From positions 1,435,338-1,499,337 of the forward strand of contig JAQEYU010000001.1 in the NCBI GenBank assembly GCA_027692465.1: a stretch of DNA of 64,000 nucleotides, read 5' to 3'. This stretch comes from Enterococcaceae bacterium OF42-14pH9A (GTDB taxonomy: Bacteria > Bacillota > Bacilli > Lactobacillales > Enterococcaceae). This document shows, piece by piece, positions 37,283 through 45,729 of the stretch. Under the pieces are notes generated by a model. It made no database searches, was not told the origin of the DNA, and worked only from the letters and a program-made list of their open reading frames with translations. A program made the position numbers and the translations under genes. The first letter of the stretch is position 1, and each line of letters opens with the position of its first letter.

Positions 37283-38653
37283 TCATATCAATTTATTGGC
37301 GTACCATTTATGACCGCGAAAACGCAGGTAAAAGATTGTCCCCCGCAGTGCCCATTCGGAGCAGGTAACGGTAAACAGTCCCAACAATCCGTAGCCCAGA
37401 TGGATCCCGAAAAAGTAGCCCATACCGATCCGATAGAGCCACATAGAAAGCAGCGAGACTGCAGTGGTGAATTTCGCATCGCCGGCGGCCCGCAATGCTG
37501 CCGGCAGGATAAAGCTGATGGACCAGAACAGAAAATGGGTGACGATGTAGATTAAAAAGATCTTGAAGATCAAGGGCAGCACTCCCGCCGGCGGATTGAA
37601 CAGCTGCATTCCGGTGTTGAAGAAAGGCAGCAACAGCAGATCGACAGTCAAAAAGGCGATACAGCCCAACACGACAAAAGATTTCGTCAATTTGCGGGCA
37701 TCTTTGATATTGTCCCGACCGATACACTGGCCGACGATTGGTACCAATGAGGTGCTCAGTGCTGATGGAATGATCTCGGACAGCTGTACCCAGCTGACGG
37801 CGATGGCATTGGCGGCGATATTTTGGGTGCCCAGTGAGACGATCAGGATCTGCATGATGATTTTGCCACCGTTGAAGACCAGTGATTCAGTCGCAAAGGG
37901 GATCGAAATCGTAATGATGTGACGGATCTTTTCAAGGGACGGATGACGAAAATACAGCTGCCGGATATGCAGCAGTTCCCGATTGGCATAGAGGGTGTAG
38001 ATGGCGAAAAACAGCGCCAGAAAGCGGGAAATGTTCAGTGAGTAGGTCAAGCCTCTGACCCCGAGATCCAGCCGGCTGACAAAGATAAAGTTGCCGAGAA
38101 TATACAATGCGTTCATCAACAAGGAGAGTTTCAGTGAGGCTTTCGTTCGACCGATCCCCCGTAGACTGCCGTTGGTCCCTTCTACGATCGCCTGCATCGG
38201 GTAGCTGATAAGCAGCCCGGTCATGTAGATTTTGGCGTTGCTCATGACGGCGGGTTCAGCTTTGCCAAAGAGGAGCCCCAAAACCGGATCCCGCAAAATC
38301 AGAAAAGTGATCGTCAATAAAAGTGCCATGGCAATACAGCCGAAAACGGTGCTGGCTGCCATCTTGCCCATTTCGCGAAAATTTTTGCGGCCGTAGTATT
38401 GGGCAATCACCACGGTGCCGCCGAGGCCGACTGCGGCGAAGACCTGGACCATGAAAAAATGAAGCGATCCCACCATATTGACGGCGCTGACGGCTTCTGC
38501 CCCGGAGGACGAGATCATGGCAGTATTGATGAAATTGAAGCTGACTAAAAAGAATTGGTCGATGATCACCGGGATCACCAACGAAACGATAAATGAAAAA
38601 GAAATGTCTTCTCCGGAAAACCAATTGCGAATTTTCGAACCTGCGTGTACCAA
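37283..38653 (-). CDS. MATE family multidrug/sodium antiporter
   Basis: 456 aa membrane protein with twelve hydrophobic segments in two homologous halves. Typical MATE signs are the early PVIIDQFFLVSFNFINTAMISSSGAEAVSAV segment, QYYGRKN after TM2 and VPIVGQCIGRDNIKDARK in the second half. Such proteins expel cationic drugs or metabolites using a sodium or proton gradient. The start is TTG at 38653 with AGG eight bases upstream; no ATG is better placed. It stands alone and faces a repeat-rich gap. Substrate unknown. Confidence 0.88.
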   Translation of the reverse strand: MVHAGSKIRNWFSGEDISFSFIVSLVIPVIIDQFFLVSFNFINTAMISSSGAEAVSAVNMVGSLHFFMVQVFAAVGLGGTVVIAQYYGRKNFREMGKMAASTVFGCIAMALLLTITFLILRDPVLGLLFGKAEPAVMSNAKIYMTGLLISYPMQAIVEGTNGSLRGIGRTKASLKLSLLMNALYILGNFIFVSRLDLGVRGLTYSLNISRFLALFFAIYTLYANRELLHIRQLYFRHPSLEKIRHIITISIPFATESLVFNGGKIIMQILIVSLGTQNIAANAIAVSWVQLSEIIPSALSTSLVPIVGQCIGRDNIKDARKLTKSFVVLGCIAFLTVDLLLLPFFNTGMQLFNPPAGVLPLIFKIFLIYIVTHFLFWSISFILPAALRAAGDAKFTTAVSLLSMWLYRIGMGYFFGIHLGYGLLGLFTVTCSEWALRGTIFYLRFRGHKWYANKLI

Positions 38654-38758
38654 CCAAACGACCTGCTTTCTATTTTTGATTTAGTGCTGTATCCGGACAG
38701 AAATCAAAACAATTTGTCCGAAGACTCCAGAGCCGGCTGACATGCCAATCATCGTGTT

Positions 38759-38791
38759 GCACGGTCGGCTCGAACCTCAGCAAGCTGAGTT
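38759..38791 (+). repeat. Short dispersed palindromic repeat, copy 2
   Basis: GCACGGTCGGCTCGAACC followed by the palindrome CTCAGCAAGCTGAG. It matches 4649-4682. It lies in the 763-base gap 38654-39416, which also holds 70 bp units, a partial and a full palindromic repeat and the promoter of the next gene. Confidence 0.6.
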
Positions 38792-38797
38792 GCAAGT

Positions 38798-38890
38798 TCA
38801 ACTTGGCGTTTCCTGCCTTAGTTGAACTGTATCAGCTGACCAAAGAAAGGGTGGTCACCGCCGCATCTCAATTTGGCGCTTTCCGCCCTA
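38798..38890 (+). repeat. 70 bp repeat unit, one full and one partial copy
   Basis: TCAACTTGGC at 38798 recurs as TCAATTTGGC at 38868, exactly 70 bases on. Each unit holds one hairpin (TCAACT with AGTTGA) and a second (GGTGG with CCGCC). It is the same unit as the three-copy array at 61131-61327. The second copy fades after about 20 bases. Confidence 0.75.
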
Positions 38891-38980
38891 GTTTTCAGAT
38901 ACGACCTGATTTGAAACCCCTTGCTTTTACATTCAAAGCTTATCACATTCTCTTAAAAAAGCACGTGCTCTTTTTCGGGG

Positions 38981-39189
38981 ATGTCTGAAAACACCGGTGC
39001 CAGCTGTTTTGCCCTTCTTCAGGTTAGGGCGTGTCTGAAAACTCCAGTGGCAGATATTTTGGTCCTTTTCACCGCAATCTACGTCGTAAATGCTCGCTTA
39101 TGCGCCACATAAGCTGCGCTTTACTCCTTGATTTCGGCAAAAAGTCCGCAAAAATCTGGATCCCCCCAGAGTTTTCAGACACGCCCTAA
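38981..39189 (-). repeat. Palindromic intergenic repeat, truncated copy plus full copy B
   Basis: The full copy is 39024-39189 with perfect 21 bp terminal inverted repeats (TTAGGGCGTGTCTGAAAAC plus two bases). Just before it, 38981-39023 repeats the first 45 or so bases in degenerate form. The middle contains the hairpin CTTATGCGCCACATAAG. It is inverted relative to copies A, C and D. No ORF. Confidence 0.85.
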
Positions 39190-39416
39190 TCGTAAGTTGC
39201 TGGTTTTGGTAAGCTGTAAGCAGCATCCGGTTTGGAAAAAGGGCAACGATCAAGGCAGCTATTGCCCAGTATGAAATGGCCGCCCTTATTCCGGCAGACA
39301 GCGTCAAAAAAGCCTTGCCGCGGACTTCATGATACAATGAGCTTACGAATAATGAGGGTGCTGGATTTTGCAACAGCCAAATTGAATAGCGGCACTTTCA
39401 GTCAGGAGTGATTTTC

Positions 39417-39860
39417 TTGGACGTATACGGGATCAGTTATCTGAAAGGATCCGTCGGTGTAGCGGACTATATCAAATACGGGCTGGTGTTCTTAGCAATC
39501 ATCATGCTGATTTTTGCCTTTAGTACGTACTTGCGCCATCGACTGGAGACGAAATATCGGGACCTGTCCATTATCATGCTGTTGTTTCTAGTTTTCATGC
39601 TGGGAGTCCAATACGAAGAATATACGCAGGCGCAGACTAACTCCACCCAGTCCTCTCAGGTAGTGGCTTTTGTCAAACAGGTGGCCAAAGATCAGGGCGT
39701 TGAGACGACCGATGTCTATGTCAACGGGACGCGGATGGCCGACCAGATGATTGTCGTGGTAAAAGACCAGATCTACCGGGTATCTTTAAGTGGCGATGGC
39801 AGTAATTATCTGCTGCAGGACGCCTACGTTTTTTCCGGTGCGGTCAATAAGCATGATTGA
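39417..39860 (+). CDS. DUF3290 family membrane protein
   Basis: 147 aa protein with two hydrophobic segments (residues about 14-35 and 45-62) and a C-terminal globular part (VVAFVKQVAKDQGVETTDVYVNG) probably outside or at the membrane. This family is found in lactobacilli and enterococci directly before a DUF421 gene, as here. The start is TTG 39417, since AGGAG lies eight bases before it, while the GTG at 39408 overlaps that site. An extended -10 (TGATACAAT at 39330-39338) probably drives both genes. Function unknown. Confidence 0.8.
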   Translation: MDVYGISYLKGSVGVADYIKYGLVFLAIIMLIFAFSTYLRHRLETKYRDLSIIMLLFLVFMLGVQYEEYTQAQTNSTQSSQVVAFVKQVAKDQGVETTDVYVNGTRMADQMIVVVKDQIYRVSLSGDGSNYLLQDAYVFSGAVNKHD

Positions 39861-39977
39861 GGCTCGCGTCAGTGTCTCAATGACGTTCCCGGCTGCCGGC
39901 AATACTTTAATTGCTCCAACGGGCAGGGCGAACGCTGCCGATGAATTGATTTTTAGTCTAAAAGGAGGCAGGCCGCA

Positions 39978-40643
39978 ATGGTCTACTATTTACCGATATT
40001 TTTGAAATTTGCTTTAGGGCTGATTTGTTTGATCCTGCAGATCACAATCATGGGCAAGGGCAACCTGGCCCCGACGTCACCGATGGACCAGGTACAAAAC
40101 TATGTCCTTGGGGGGATCATCGGCGGGGTGATCTATAACGACAGTATTACGGTGCTGCAGTTTGTCCTGGTGCTGATTATCTGGACATTACTGGTACTGG
40201 TTTTGAAGTTCGCCAAAGAGCATAACCGCTGGGTAAAAGCCGTGATTGACGGCAAGCCGGTGACTCTGATTCGCAATGGTCAGGTCAACGTGCAGGAGTG
40301 TCTGCGTGTAGGAATCTCAGCCAATGATCTGATGTTCAAATTGCGTTCCAACGGTGTTTTTGAAGTGGAAAAAGTCAAGTGGGCTGTGATGGAACAAAAC
40401 GGACAGTTGAATATCATCGAATTCGGAGATGAAATGATCCGCTTTCCGATCATTGTGGATGGGCAGGCCAATTATGACCTGCTGGAGATCATCGACAAAG
40501 ATGTCGATTGGCTGGGGCAAGAGGTCACGGCGCAAGGCTTTGAAAGCATGCGGCAGATCTATCTGGGGGAATACCTGAACGGAGAAGTCCTCCTGACGCC
40601 GTATATCGAAAATCAGCTCTCTTCGGAAAAAGAAGCGCAATAG
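39978..40643 (+). CDS. DUF421 family membrane protein (YetF-like)
   Basis: 221 aa protein with three N-terminal hydrophobic segments (through about residue 76) followed by a cytoplasmic DUF421 domain (VIDGKPVTLIRNGQVNVQECLRVGISANDLMFKLRSNGV). AGGAGG precedes the ATG. It sits 117 bases after the DUF3290 gene and before a terminator, so the two form a unit. Bacillus YetF-type proteins are membrane-bound with spore or stress associations, but this organism shows no sporulation genes here. Role unknown, possibly cell-envelope related. Confidence 0.82.
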   Translation: MVYYLPIFLKFALGLICLILQITIMGKGNLAPTSPMDQVQNYVLGGIIGGVIYNDSITVLQFVLVLIIWTLLVLVLKFAKEHNRWVKAVIDGKPVTLIRNGQVNVQECLRVGISANDLMFKLRSNGVFEVEKVKWAVMEQNGQLNIIEFGDEMIRFPIIVDGQANYDLLEIIDKDVDWLGQEVTAQGFESMRQIYLGEYLNGEVLLTPYIENQLSSEKEAQ

Positions 40644-40687
40644 CCGCTTTTGTGTCGGCTAACAAAAAAGCAAAGTGAAAAGAAGTT

Positions 40688-40718
40688 GAGGCCTGTCAGA
40701 AGGGCCTCTTTTCTTTTT
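40688..40718 (+). terminator. Terminator of the DUF3290-DUF421 pair
   Basis: GAGGCC and GGCCTC stem, loop of nine bases, then TTTTCTTTTT. Confidence 0.75.
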
Positions 40719-40731
40719 CCTGAAAATCAGC

Positions 40732-40751
40732 TATAATTTCCAATATAGAAA
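40732..40751 (+). promoter_or_regulatory. IclR-gene -10 with operator
   Basis: TATAAT (40732-40737) runs into TTTCCAATATAGAAA (40737-40751), which matches the operator arms in front of kduI. This suggests autoregulation. Confidence 0.65.
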
Positions 40752-40765
40752 AAGAGGTGTTTTAT

Positions 40766-41527
40766 ATGGAAAAACAGAAGCCCTATGGAACAGTGTTGAT
40801 TAAGGCTTCCCATCTGCTGGATTATTTGGCCGAACATGCCAACTCCCCTTTGCAGGAGATTGCCAAAGGAACTGGAATGACGGCATCGACGGCATTGAAA
40901 ATATTGGATACGCTGGTTTTGATCGGTTACGTTGAAAAAACTGTCGGCAAGACCTATCGCTTAGGGTCAAAATTGATCCGTTATGCCAACCATGACCTGG
41001 CGCAAACTGAACTGGTAGAAGTCAGCCGTCCTTATCTGGAGAGCTTAAATGAGGCTGTGGATGAGACGATTCATCTGGGAGTTCTGGTGAATGATGAGAT
41101 TCTCTATGTTAACAAGCTGGAACCAAAAGGCCAGACGATTCTGATGTCTTCCAAAATCGGCATCACCCGCCCGCTGTATTCTTCTGCGATGGGAAAAGCC
41201 GTCTTGGCAGAGTTTTCCCAAGCAGATTACGAAAAATATCTGGCGGAGACACCACTGCTTCCCCATACGGCCAATACGATCACCAATCCGCTGAAACTGG
41301 CGGAGGAGTTGACAGAAGTCCGCCAGACTGCCGTTGCCTATGACGATGAAGAAATGGAAAAAGATATTTTTTGTATCGGGGCAGCTGTCATGTCACCGGA
41401 AGGAATTGCCGGTGCTTTCAGTGTCAGTATGCCGAAATATCGCCTGACCCCGACAGTGCAGCAAAATGTCATCGACCGAATCCTGGAGACCAAACAGGCA
41501 ATCGAAGCGAAATTGGGAGAAAAATAA
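40766..41527 (+). CDS. IclR-family regulator of the KDG pathway (KdgR-like)
   Basis: 253 aa regulator. N-terminal winged HTH (PLQEIAKGTGMTASTALKILDTLVLIGYVEK) and C-terminal IclR effector domain (LGVLVNDEILYVNKLEP, RPLYSSAMGKAVLAEFS). ATG 40766 with AGAGG eight bases upstream is preferred over the GTG at 40757. It precedes kduI-kduD and kdgA-kdgK, and the same motif TTTCCAATA-AGAAA occurs at its own promoter and at kduI. So it probably controls both, with 2-keto-3-deoxygluconate as the likely effector by analogy with KdgR. The name is by context. Confidence 0.88.
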   Translation: MEKQKPYGTVLIKASHLLDYLAEHANSPLQEIAKGTGMTASTALKILDTLVLIGYVEKTVGKTYRLGSKLIRYANHDLAQTELVEVSRPYLESLNEAVDETIHLGVLVNDEILYVNKLEPKGQTILMSSKIGITRPLYSSAMGKAVLAEFSQADYEKYLAETPLLPHTANTITNPLKLAEELTEVRQTAVAYDDEEMEKDIFCIGAAVMSPEGIAGAFSVSMPKYRLTPTVQQNVIDRILETKQAIEAKLGEK

Positions 41528-41540
41528 TCCCGGGAATCAT

Positions 41541-41614
41541 TTGCCTTTTATAAAAATCCGTGTATAATAAAAGTGAAATTTCCAATAAGAAAACATATAT
41601 TTCTTATTTGGAAA
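41541..41614 (+). promoter_or_regulatory. kduI promoter with downstream IclR palindrome
   Basis: TTGCCT (41541-41546), 16-base spacer, TATAAT (41563-41568). Ten bases later TTTCCAATAAGAAA (41579-41592) faces TTTCTTATTTGGAAA (41600-41614). This near-perfect palindrome would block transcription when bound. Confidence 0.8.
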
Positions 41615-41649
41615 ATAAAGATTGTGAAGCATGCAAAGGAGAAGAGACA

Positions 41650-42492
41650 ATGCAAAATATGGAAACCCGTTATACTCACAGCCCGTTGGATATCCGTCAT
41701 TACTCTACCGAAGAACTGCGTCGGGAATTTTTGGTGGAAAAGGTTTTTGTTCCCGGTGAAATCAGCCTGACTTATACCCACAACGATCGGATGATCTTCG
41801 GCGGTGTGACACCGACTGAAACGGCCCTTGAGATCCAATTGTCTGCCGAACTGGGTGTCGATTATTTCTTGGAACGTCGTGAGCTTGGTGTGATCAATAT
41901 CGGCGGCCCCGGTTTCATCGAAATCGACGGTGAAAAAGAACCGATGAAAAAACAAGACGGCTACTATATCGGCAAAGAAACCCGTCACGTGGTATTTTCT
42001 TCTGAAGACAGCAGCAACCCGGCAAAATTCTATATCAGCTCGGTTCCGGCGCACAAAAAATATCCAAATGTCAAAATCTCTATCGACCAGGTGAAACCAA
42101 TGGAAACCGGCGAAGGCTTGACATTGAATGAACGCAAAATCTATCAATACATCCACCCGAACGTTTGCGACAGCTGTCAGCTGCAAATGGGTTACACGAT
42201 CTTGGAACCGGGTTCTTCTTGGAACACGATGCCTTGTCATACCCACGAACGCCGGATGGAAGCCTATGTTTACTTTGACTTCGCCAATCCGGATACCCGT
42301 GTTTTCCATATGATGGGCAAACCGGACGAAACAAAGCATCTGGTAGTCGATGAAGGCCAAGCAGTTATTTCACCAAGCTGGTCGATTCACTCCGGTGTCG
42401 GTACTTCAAACTACAGCTTCATCTGGGCAATGTGCGGCGAAAACATCACCTACACCGACATGGATATGGTTCCAATGAGCGATTTGAAATAG
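41650..42492 (+). CDS. kduI: 4-deoxy-L-threo-5-hexosulose-uronate ketol-isomerase
   Basis: 280 aa cupin enzyme that isomerises the linear product of unsaturated galacturonate or glucuronate to 2,5-diketo-3-deoxygluconate (EC 5.3.1.17). The zinc ligands are His197, His199, Glu204 and His247, matching the spacing in Escherichia coli KduI. The signature GGPGFIEIDGEKEPM and the late PSWSIHSGVGTSNYSFIWAMCGEN are intact. AAGGAG lies before ATG 41650; the open frame continues upstream to 41560 but without a ribosome site. It is followed by kduD after 67 bases. Together they feed the KDG kinase and aldolase encoded next. Confidence 0.96.
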   Translation: MQNMETRYTHSPLDIRHYSTEELRREFLVEKVFVPGEISLTYTHNDRMIFGGVTPTETALEIQLSAELGVDYFLERRELGVINIGGPGFIEIDGEKEPMKKQDGYYIGKETRHVVFSSEDSSNPAKFYISSVPAHKKYPNVKISIDQVKPMETGEGLTLNERKIYQYIHPNVCDSCQLQMGYTILEPGSSWNTMPCHTHERRMEAYVYFDFANPDTRVFHMMGKPDETKHLVVDEGQAVISPSWSIHSGVGTSNYSFIWAMCGENITYTDMDMVPMSDLK

Positions 42493-42559
42493 GCAGAGAA
42501 TTCAAAAAGAACAACAAATAATGACGGCAAACGTCTAAAATCAAGCGAGGGATAAACTT

Positions 42560-43363
42560 ATGGAATTTTCAATGGATATGTTCCAGTTGAATGGAAAAGT
42601 AGCTTTGGTCACCGGCGCAACTTACGGAATCGGCTTTGAATTGGCTAAAGCATTAGCCAAAGCCGGCGCGACAATTGTTTTCAACGATTTGAAACAAGAA
42701 TTCGTAGACAAAGGTCTGGCAAACTACAAGGCTGCTGGAATCGAAGCACACGGCTATGTTGCCGATGTGACTGATGAAGAGGCTGTCAACGAATTGGTTG
42801 CAAAAATCGAAAAAGAAGTCGGTGTCATCGATATTCTGGTGAACAACGCCGGTATTATCAAACGGATCCCGATGTTGGAAATGTCGGCAGCTGATTTCCG
42901 TCAAGTAGTGGACGTTGACTTGAATGCGCCTTTCATCGTTTCCAAAGCTGTTTTGCCGGGCATGATCAAAAAAGGTCACGGCAAGATCATCAACATCTGC
43001 TCAATGATGAGTGAATTGGGCCGCGAAACAGTTGCCGGCTATGCAGCTGCCAAGGGCGGACTGAAAATGCTGACGAAAAACATCTGTTCTGAATTCGGTG
43101 AAGCCAATATCCAATGTAACGGCATTGGGCCCGGCTATATCGCTACTCCACAAACGGCACCGTTGCGGGAAAAACAAGCAGACGGCTCCCGTCATCCTTT
43201 CGACCAGTTCATCGTGTCTAAAACACCTGCTGGCCGTTGGGGTGAACCGGTAGATTTGGCTGGTCCGGCAGTCTTCTTGGCATCTGATGCTTCTGATTTC
43301 GTCAATGGCCACATTTTGTACGTGGACGGCGGGATCTTGGCTTATATCGGTAAACAACCTTAA
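42560..43363 (+). CDS. kduD: 2-dehydro-3-deoxy-D-gluconate 5-dehydrogenase
   Basis: 267 aa short-chain dehydrogenase reducing 2,5-diketo-3-deoxygluconate to KDG with NAD(P)H (EC 1.1.1.127). Nucleotide-binding TGATYGIG near residue 19, NNAG, and catalytic Ser148, Tyr161 and Lys165. KduD-type features include NNAGIIKRIPMLEMS and the end VNGHILYVDGGILAYIG. It lies directly after kduI. A long structured terminator follows, so kduID is a two-gene unit. Confidence 0.95.
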   Translation: MEFSMDMFQLNGKVALVTGATYGIGFELAKALAKAGATIVFNDLKQEFVDKGLANYKAAGIEAHGYVADVTDEEAVNELVAKIEKEVGVIDILVNNAGIIKRIPMLEMSAADFRQVVDVDLNAPFIVSKAVLPGMIKKGHGKIINICSMMSELGRETVAGYAAAKGGLKMLTKNICSEFGEANIQCNGIGPGYIATPQTAPLREKQADGSRHPFDQFIVSKTPAGRWGEPVDLAGPAVFLASDASDFVNGHILYVDGGILAYIGKQP

Positions 43364-43527
43364 GCGGCCGCTCCTGACAGGACAGCAACTGGCAGATGCA
43401 GCTGAAAAGACCGGTATTGACTGCTTTATTCGAATACCTCATTATGATGAGTAGCAGCTTATAAGCTGAAGGATTCATAAAACTGATCATACTGATGCTT
43501 TCAGAACTGTCTGCGCTTATAAAATAT

Positions 43528-43623
43528 CCGAGTCCTATCTGTAATGCTCCTGCTTTTTTGCAGGCCCTCGTCTGATGTCTATACAGGAGAACAGCATTTT
43601 TACAGATTGGGGCTCGGTTTTTG
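43528..43623 (+). terminator. Long branched terminator after kduD
   Basis: CCGAGTCC, ATCTGTAA and TGCT on the left pair with AGCA, TTACAGAT and GGGCTCGG on the right, then TTTTTT. The loop holds its own hairpin CCTGC-T6-GCAGG. It lies in the 372-base gap 43364-43735; the first 160 bases of that gap show nothing else. Confidence 0.7.
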
Positions 43624-43679
43624 TTTTAAACAGGTATGAAATCGTTCTGATAAAACTGATATACTAGAATTTTTTATTT

Positions 43680-43688
43680 TGTTATACT
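43680..43688 (+). promoter_or_regulatory. Extended -10 of kdgA
   Basis: TGTTATACT with the TG one base before the -10. No clear -35 and no copy of the IclR motif are seen. Confidence 0.5.
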
Positions 43689-43735
43689 ATCTTCAATGAG
43701 AGTATTAAGCATGGATTGAATGGAGGAAAATTAAA

Positions 43736-44383
43736 ATGAAGCGTGTAGAAATTTTGACTAAATTAGAAAATGCCGGCGTGATTCCGGTCGTTCGGGGAAA
43801 TTCTAAAGAACAAGGACTTAAGTCTTGCCAAGCTTTGCTGGCAGGTGGAATGAAGGGTTTGGAAATTACGTTTACACTGCCGAATGCTGACGAAGTAATC
43901 GCCGAAATGGTGGCAGAAAACCAAGATCCGGATGTAGTGGTTGGTGCCGGTACGGTATTGGATGCTGTGACTGCCCGTTTGGCAATCATGGCCGGTGCGG
44001 AATTCATCGTCAGCCCGACCTTCGATCAGGAAACGGCCGAAATCTGCAATTTGTATCAAATCCCGTATCTGCCGGGCTGCATGACCATCACTGAAATCAA
44101 AAACGCCATGAAAGCCGGCGTAGATATCGTGAAATTGTTCCCGGGCTCTGCCTATGGCTCCTCGATCATCGGCGCATTCAAAGCACCGCTTCCCCACGTG
44201 AATATCATGCCTACCGGCGGCGTTAGTTTGGAAAACATGGAAGAGTGGTTCAAAGCCGGAGTGGTGACAGTCGGTGTCGGCGGCAACTTAATGAAGCCGG
44301 CAGACAGTGGCGATTACGAGGGGGTCACTAAAGCTGCACAAGAATACATGGCTGAGTTCAAACGGATCAAGGAAGGAAACTAA
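43736..44383 (+). CDS. kdgA: KDPG/KHG aldolase
   Basis: 215 aa class I aldolase splitting 2-keto-3-deoxy-6-phosphogluconate into pyruvate and glyceraldehyde-3-phosphate (EC 4.1.2.14). Schiff-base Lys133 in IVKLFPGSAYG, Glu43 in KGLEITF and the phosphate-binding PTGGV segment are visible. GGAGG precedes the ATG. kdgK starts five bases after its stop. It provides the last step of the pathway begun by KduI and KduD. Confidence 0.96.
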   Translation: MKRVEILTKLENAGVIPVVRGNSKEQGLKSCQALLAGGMKGLEITFTLPNADEVIAEMVAENQDPDVVVGAGTVLDAVTARLAIMAGAEFIVSPTFDQETAEICNLYQIPYLPGCMTITEIKNAMKAGVDIVKLFPGSAYGSSIIGAFKAPLPHVNIMPTGGVSLENMEEWFKAGVVTVGVGGNLMKPADSGDYEGVTKAAQEYMAEFKRIKEGN

Positions 44384-44387
44384 TTCC

Positions 44388-45386
44388 ATGAAAAAAGTGG
44401 TAACTCTGGGAGAAATCATGTTGCGGCTGTCAACGGTGGCACAAGCCCGGATGGCGGAAAGCACCGTTTTTGCGGCTGATTACGGCGGCGGAGAAGCCAA
44501 CGTAGCGGTTTCGCTGGCTAATTATGGGCACCAGGCAGCCTTTGCCGGTAAAGTCCCGGCAAATCCGTTGGGACAGGCGGTCGAGCAGCATTTGCGTAAA
44601 TACGGTGTGGATACTGCTTTTTTACTGGAGGGTGGCGAACGGCTGGGGACCTATTATTTGGAAAACGGGGTCGGTCTGCGTTCGTCAAATGTCGTCTATG
44701 ACCGCAAGTATTCCAGTTTTTCGATGATGACTGCTCTGGAATGGGACCTGGATGCGTTGTTTGCAAACACTGAACTGCTGTTGATTTCCGGTATTACCCC
44801 GGCACTTTCGCCGGATTGGCGGCAGATGACGCTGGCTTTGGCCAAAGAAGCCAAAGAGCGGGGCGTGACCTTGGTGATGGATATCAATTATCGGGGGAAA
44901 CTATGGTCGGTGGAGGAGTGCGGCGCGTTTGTCCGTGAAATTGCCGGGCTGGTGGATATTTTGTCAGCCGGTCGCCTGGATGCATTGAATTTCTTCAAGG
45001 TAGCTGAACAAGAAGGGGCCGGCCTGGCTTATTACTACGAGGAAATTGTCAAACTTTATCCAAATATCCAAACGTTTTACTCCACCACTCGTGAAGTGGT
45101 CAATGCCAACCACAATTATCTGATGGGCAATCTATATACCGATGGCCGTCTGTATCAATCAGAGAACTATGATATTCATGATATCGTGGACCGGGTCGGT
45201 GGTGGGGATGCGTATACTGCCGGCATTCTTCATGGCCTGCTGTCGGGTTTCGAGATGCAGAAGACGGTAGACTTTGCGTCTCTGGCATCTGTTATGAAAC
45301 ACACGGTTCATGGCGATCACAACCAATTTTCAGCACAAGAAATCGAAGACCTGTTGCAAAACGGCGTCAAAGAGATTAAGCGCTGA
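44388..45386 (+). CDS. kdgK: 2-keto-3-deoxygluconate kinase (PfkB family)
   Basis: 332 aa ribokinase-family kinase phosphorylating KDG to KDPG (EC 2.7.1.45). N-terminal VVTLGEIMLRLS, a substrate region with GGGEANVAVSLANYG, and the catalytic Asp274 in DRVGGGDAYTAGILHG. ATG 44388 follows AAGGAAAC; the upstream in-frame ATG at 44307 lies deep inside kdgA and is rejected. Its pairing with kdgA supports KDG as substrate, though other PfkB sugars cannot be excluded on sequence. A good terminator follows. Confidence 0.92.
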   Translation: MKKVVTLGEIMLRLSTVAQARMAESTVFAADYGGGEANVAVSLANYGHQAAFAGKVPANPLGQAVEQHLRKYGVDTAFLLEGGERLGTYYLENGVGLRSSNVVYDRKYSSFSMMTALEWDLDALFANTELLLISGITPALSPDWRQMTLALAKEAKERGVTLVMDINYRGKLWSVEECGAFVREIAGLVDILSAGRLDALNFFKVAEQEGAGLAYYYEEIVKLYPNIQTFYSTTREVVNANHNYLMGNLYTDGRLYQSENYDIHDIVDRVGGGDAYTAGILHGLLSGFEMQKTVDFASLASVMKHTVHGDHNQFSAQEIEDLLQNGVKEIKR

Positions 45387-45405
45387 GTGACAGCTTAAAA
45401 TCTCC

Positions 45406-45436
45406 GCTGCCCTGCTGGTTTAGGGGCAGCTTTTTT
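45406..45436 (+). terminator. Terminator after kdgK
   Basis: GCTGCCC/GGGCAGC stem, 11-base loop, T6. Confidence 0.85.
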
Positions 45437-45470
45437 GATTTTGCAGACAAAAGAGCCTGGCGATGATCAG

Positions 45471-45629
45471 GAGGGTGTCTGAAAATGCAGGGGAATCCAG
45501 ATTTTTGCGGACCTGCCGCAAGCAAGGCGGAAAGCACAGTTTATGTGGTTAAAGCTGTGCATTTACGGCGCCGATAGCGGTGAAAAGGACCCAAATAGCT
45601 GCCCGCTGGAGCTTTTAGACACGTCCTAA
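45471..45629 (+). repeat. Palindromic intergenic repeat, copy C
   Basis: Starts AGGGTGTCTGAAAA and ends TTTTAGACACGTCCTAA. The inside keeps ATCCAGATTTTTGCGGAC, TTATGTGG, GCATTTACG and GCGGTGAAAAGGACCCAAAT. It fills most of the 343-base gap 45387-45729 between kdgK and the lactate oxidase promoter. Confidence 0.82.
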
Positions 45630-45666
45630 GCAACTGAGAGCGAGCGAAGGGTTCGAGTACAATCGT

Positions 45667-45695
45667 TTGCTTACTTTTTATAAGCGGTGTAAGAT
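45667..45695 (+). promoter_or_regulatory. Promoter of the lactate oxidase gene
   Basis: TTGCTT, 17-base spacer, TAAGAT. Confidence 0.55.
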
Positions 45696-45729
45696 TGTTT
45701 TGTAATCTCCAGGAAAGAAGGAATCTCTC

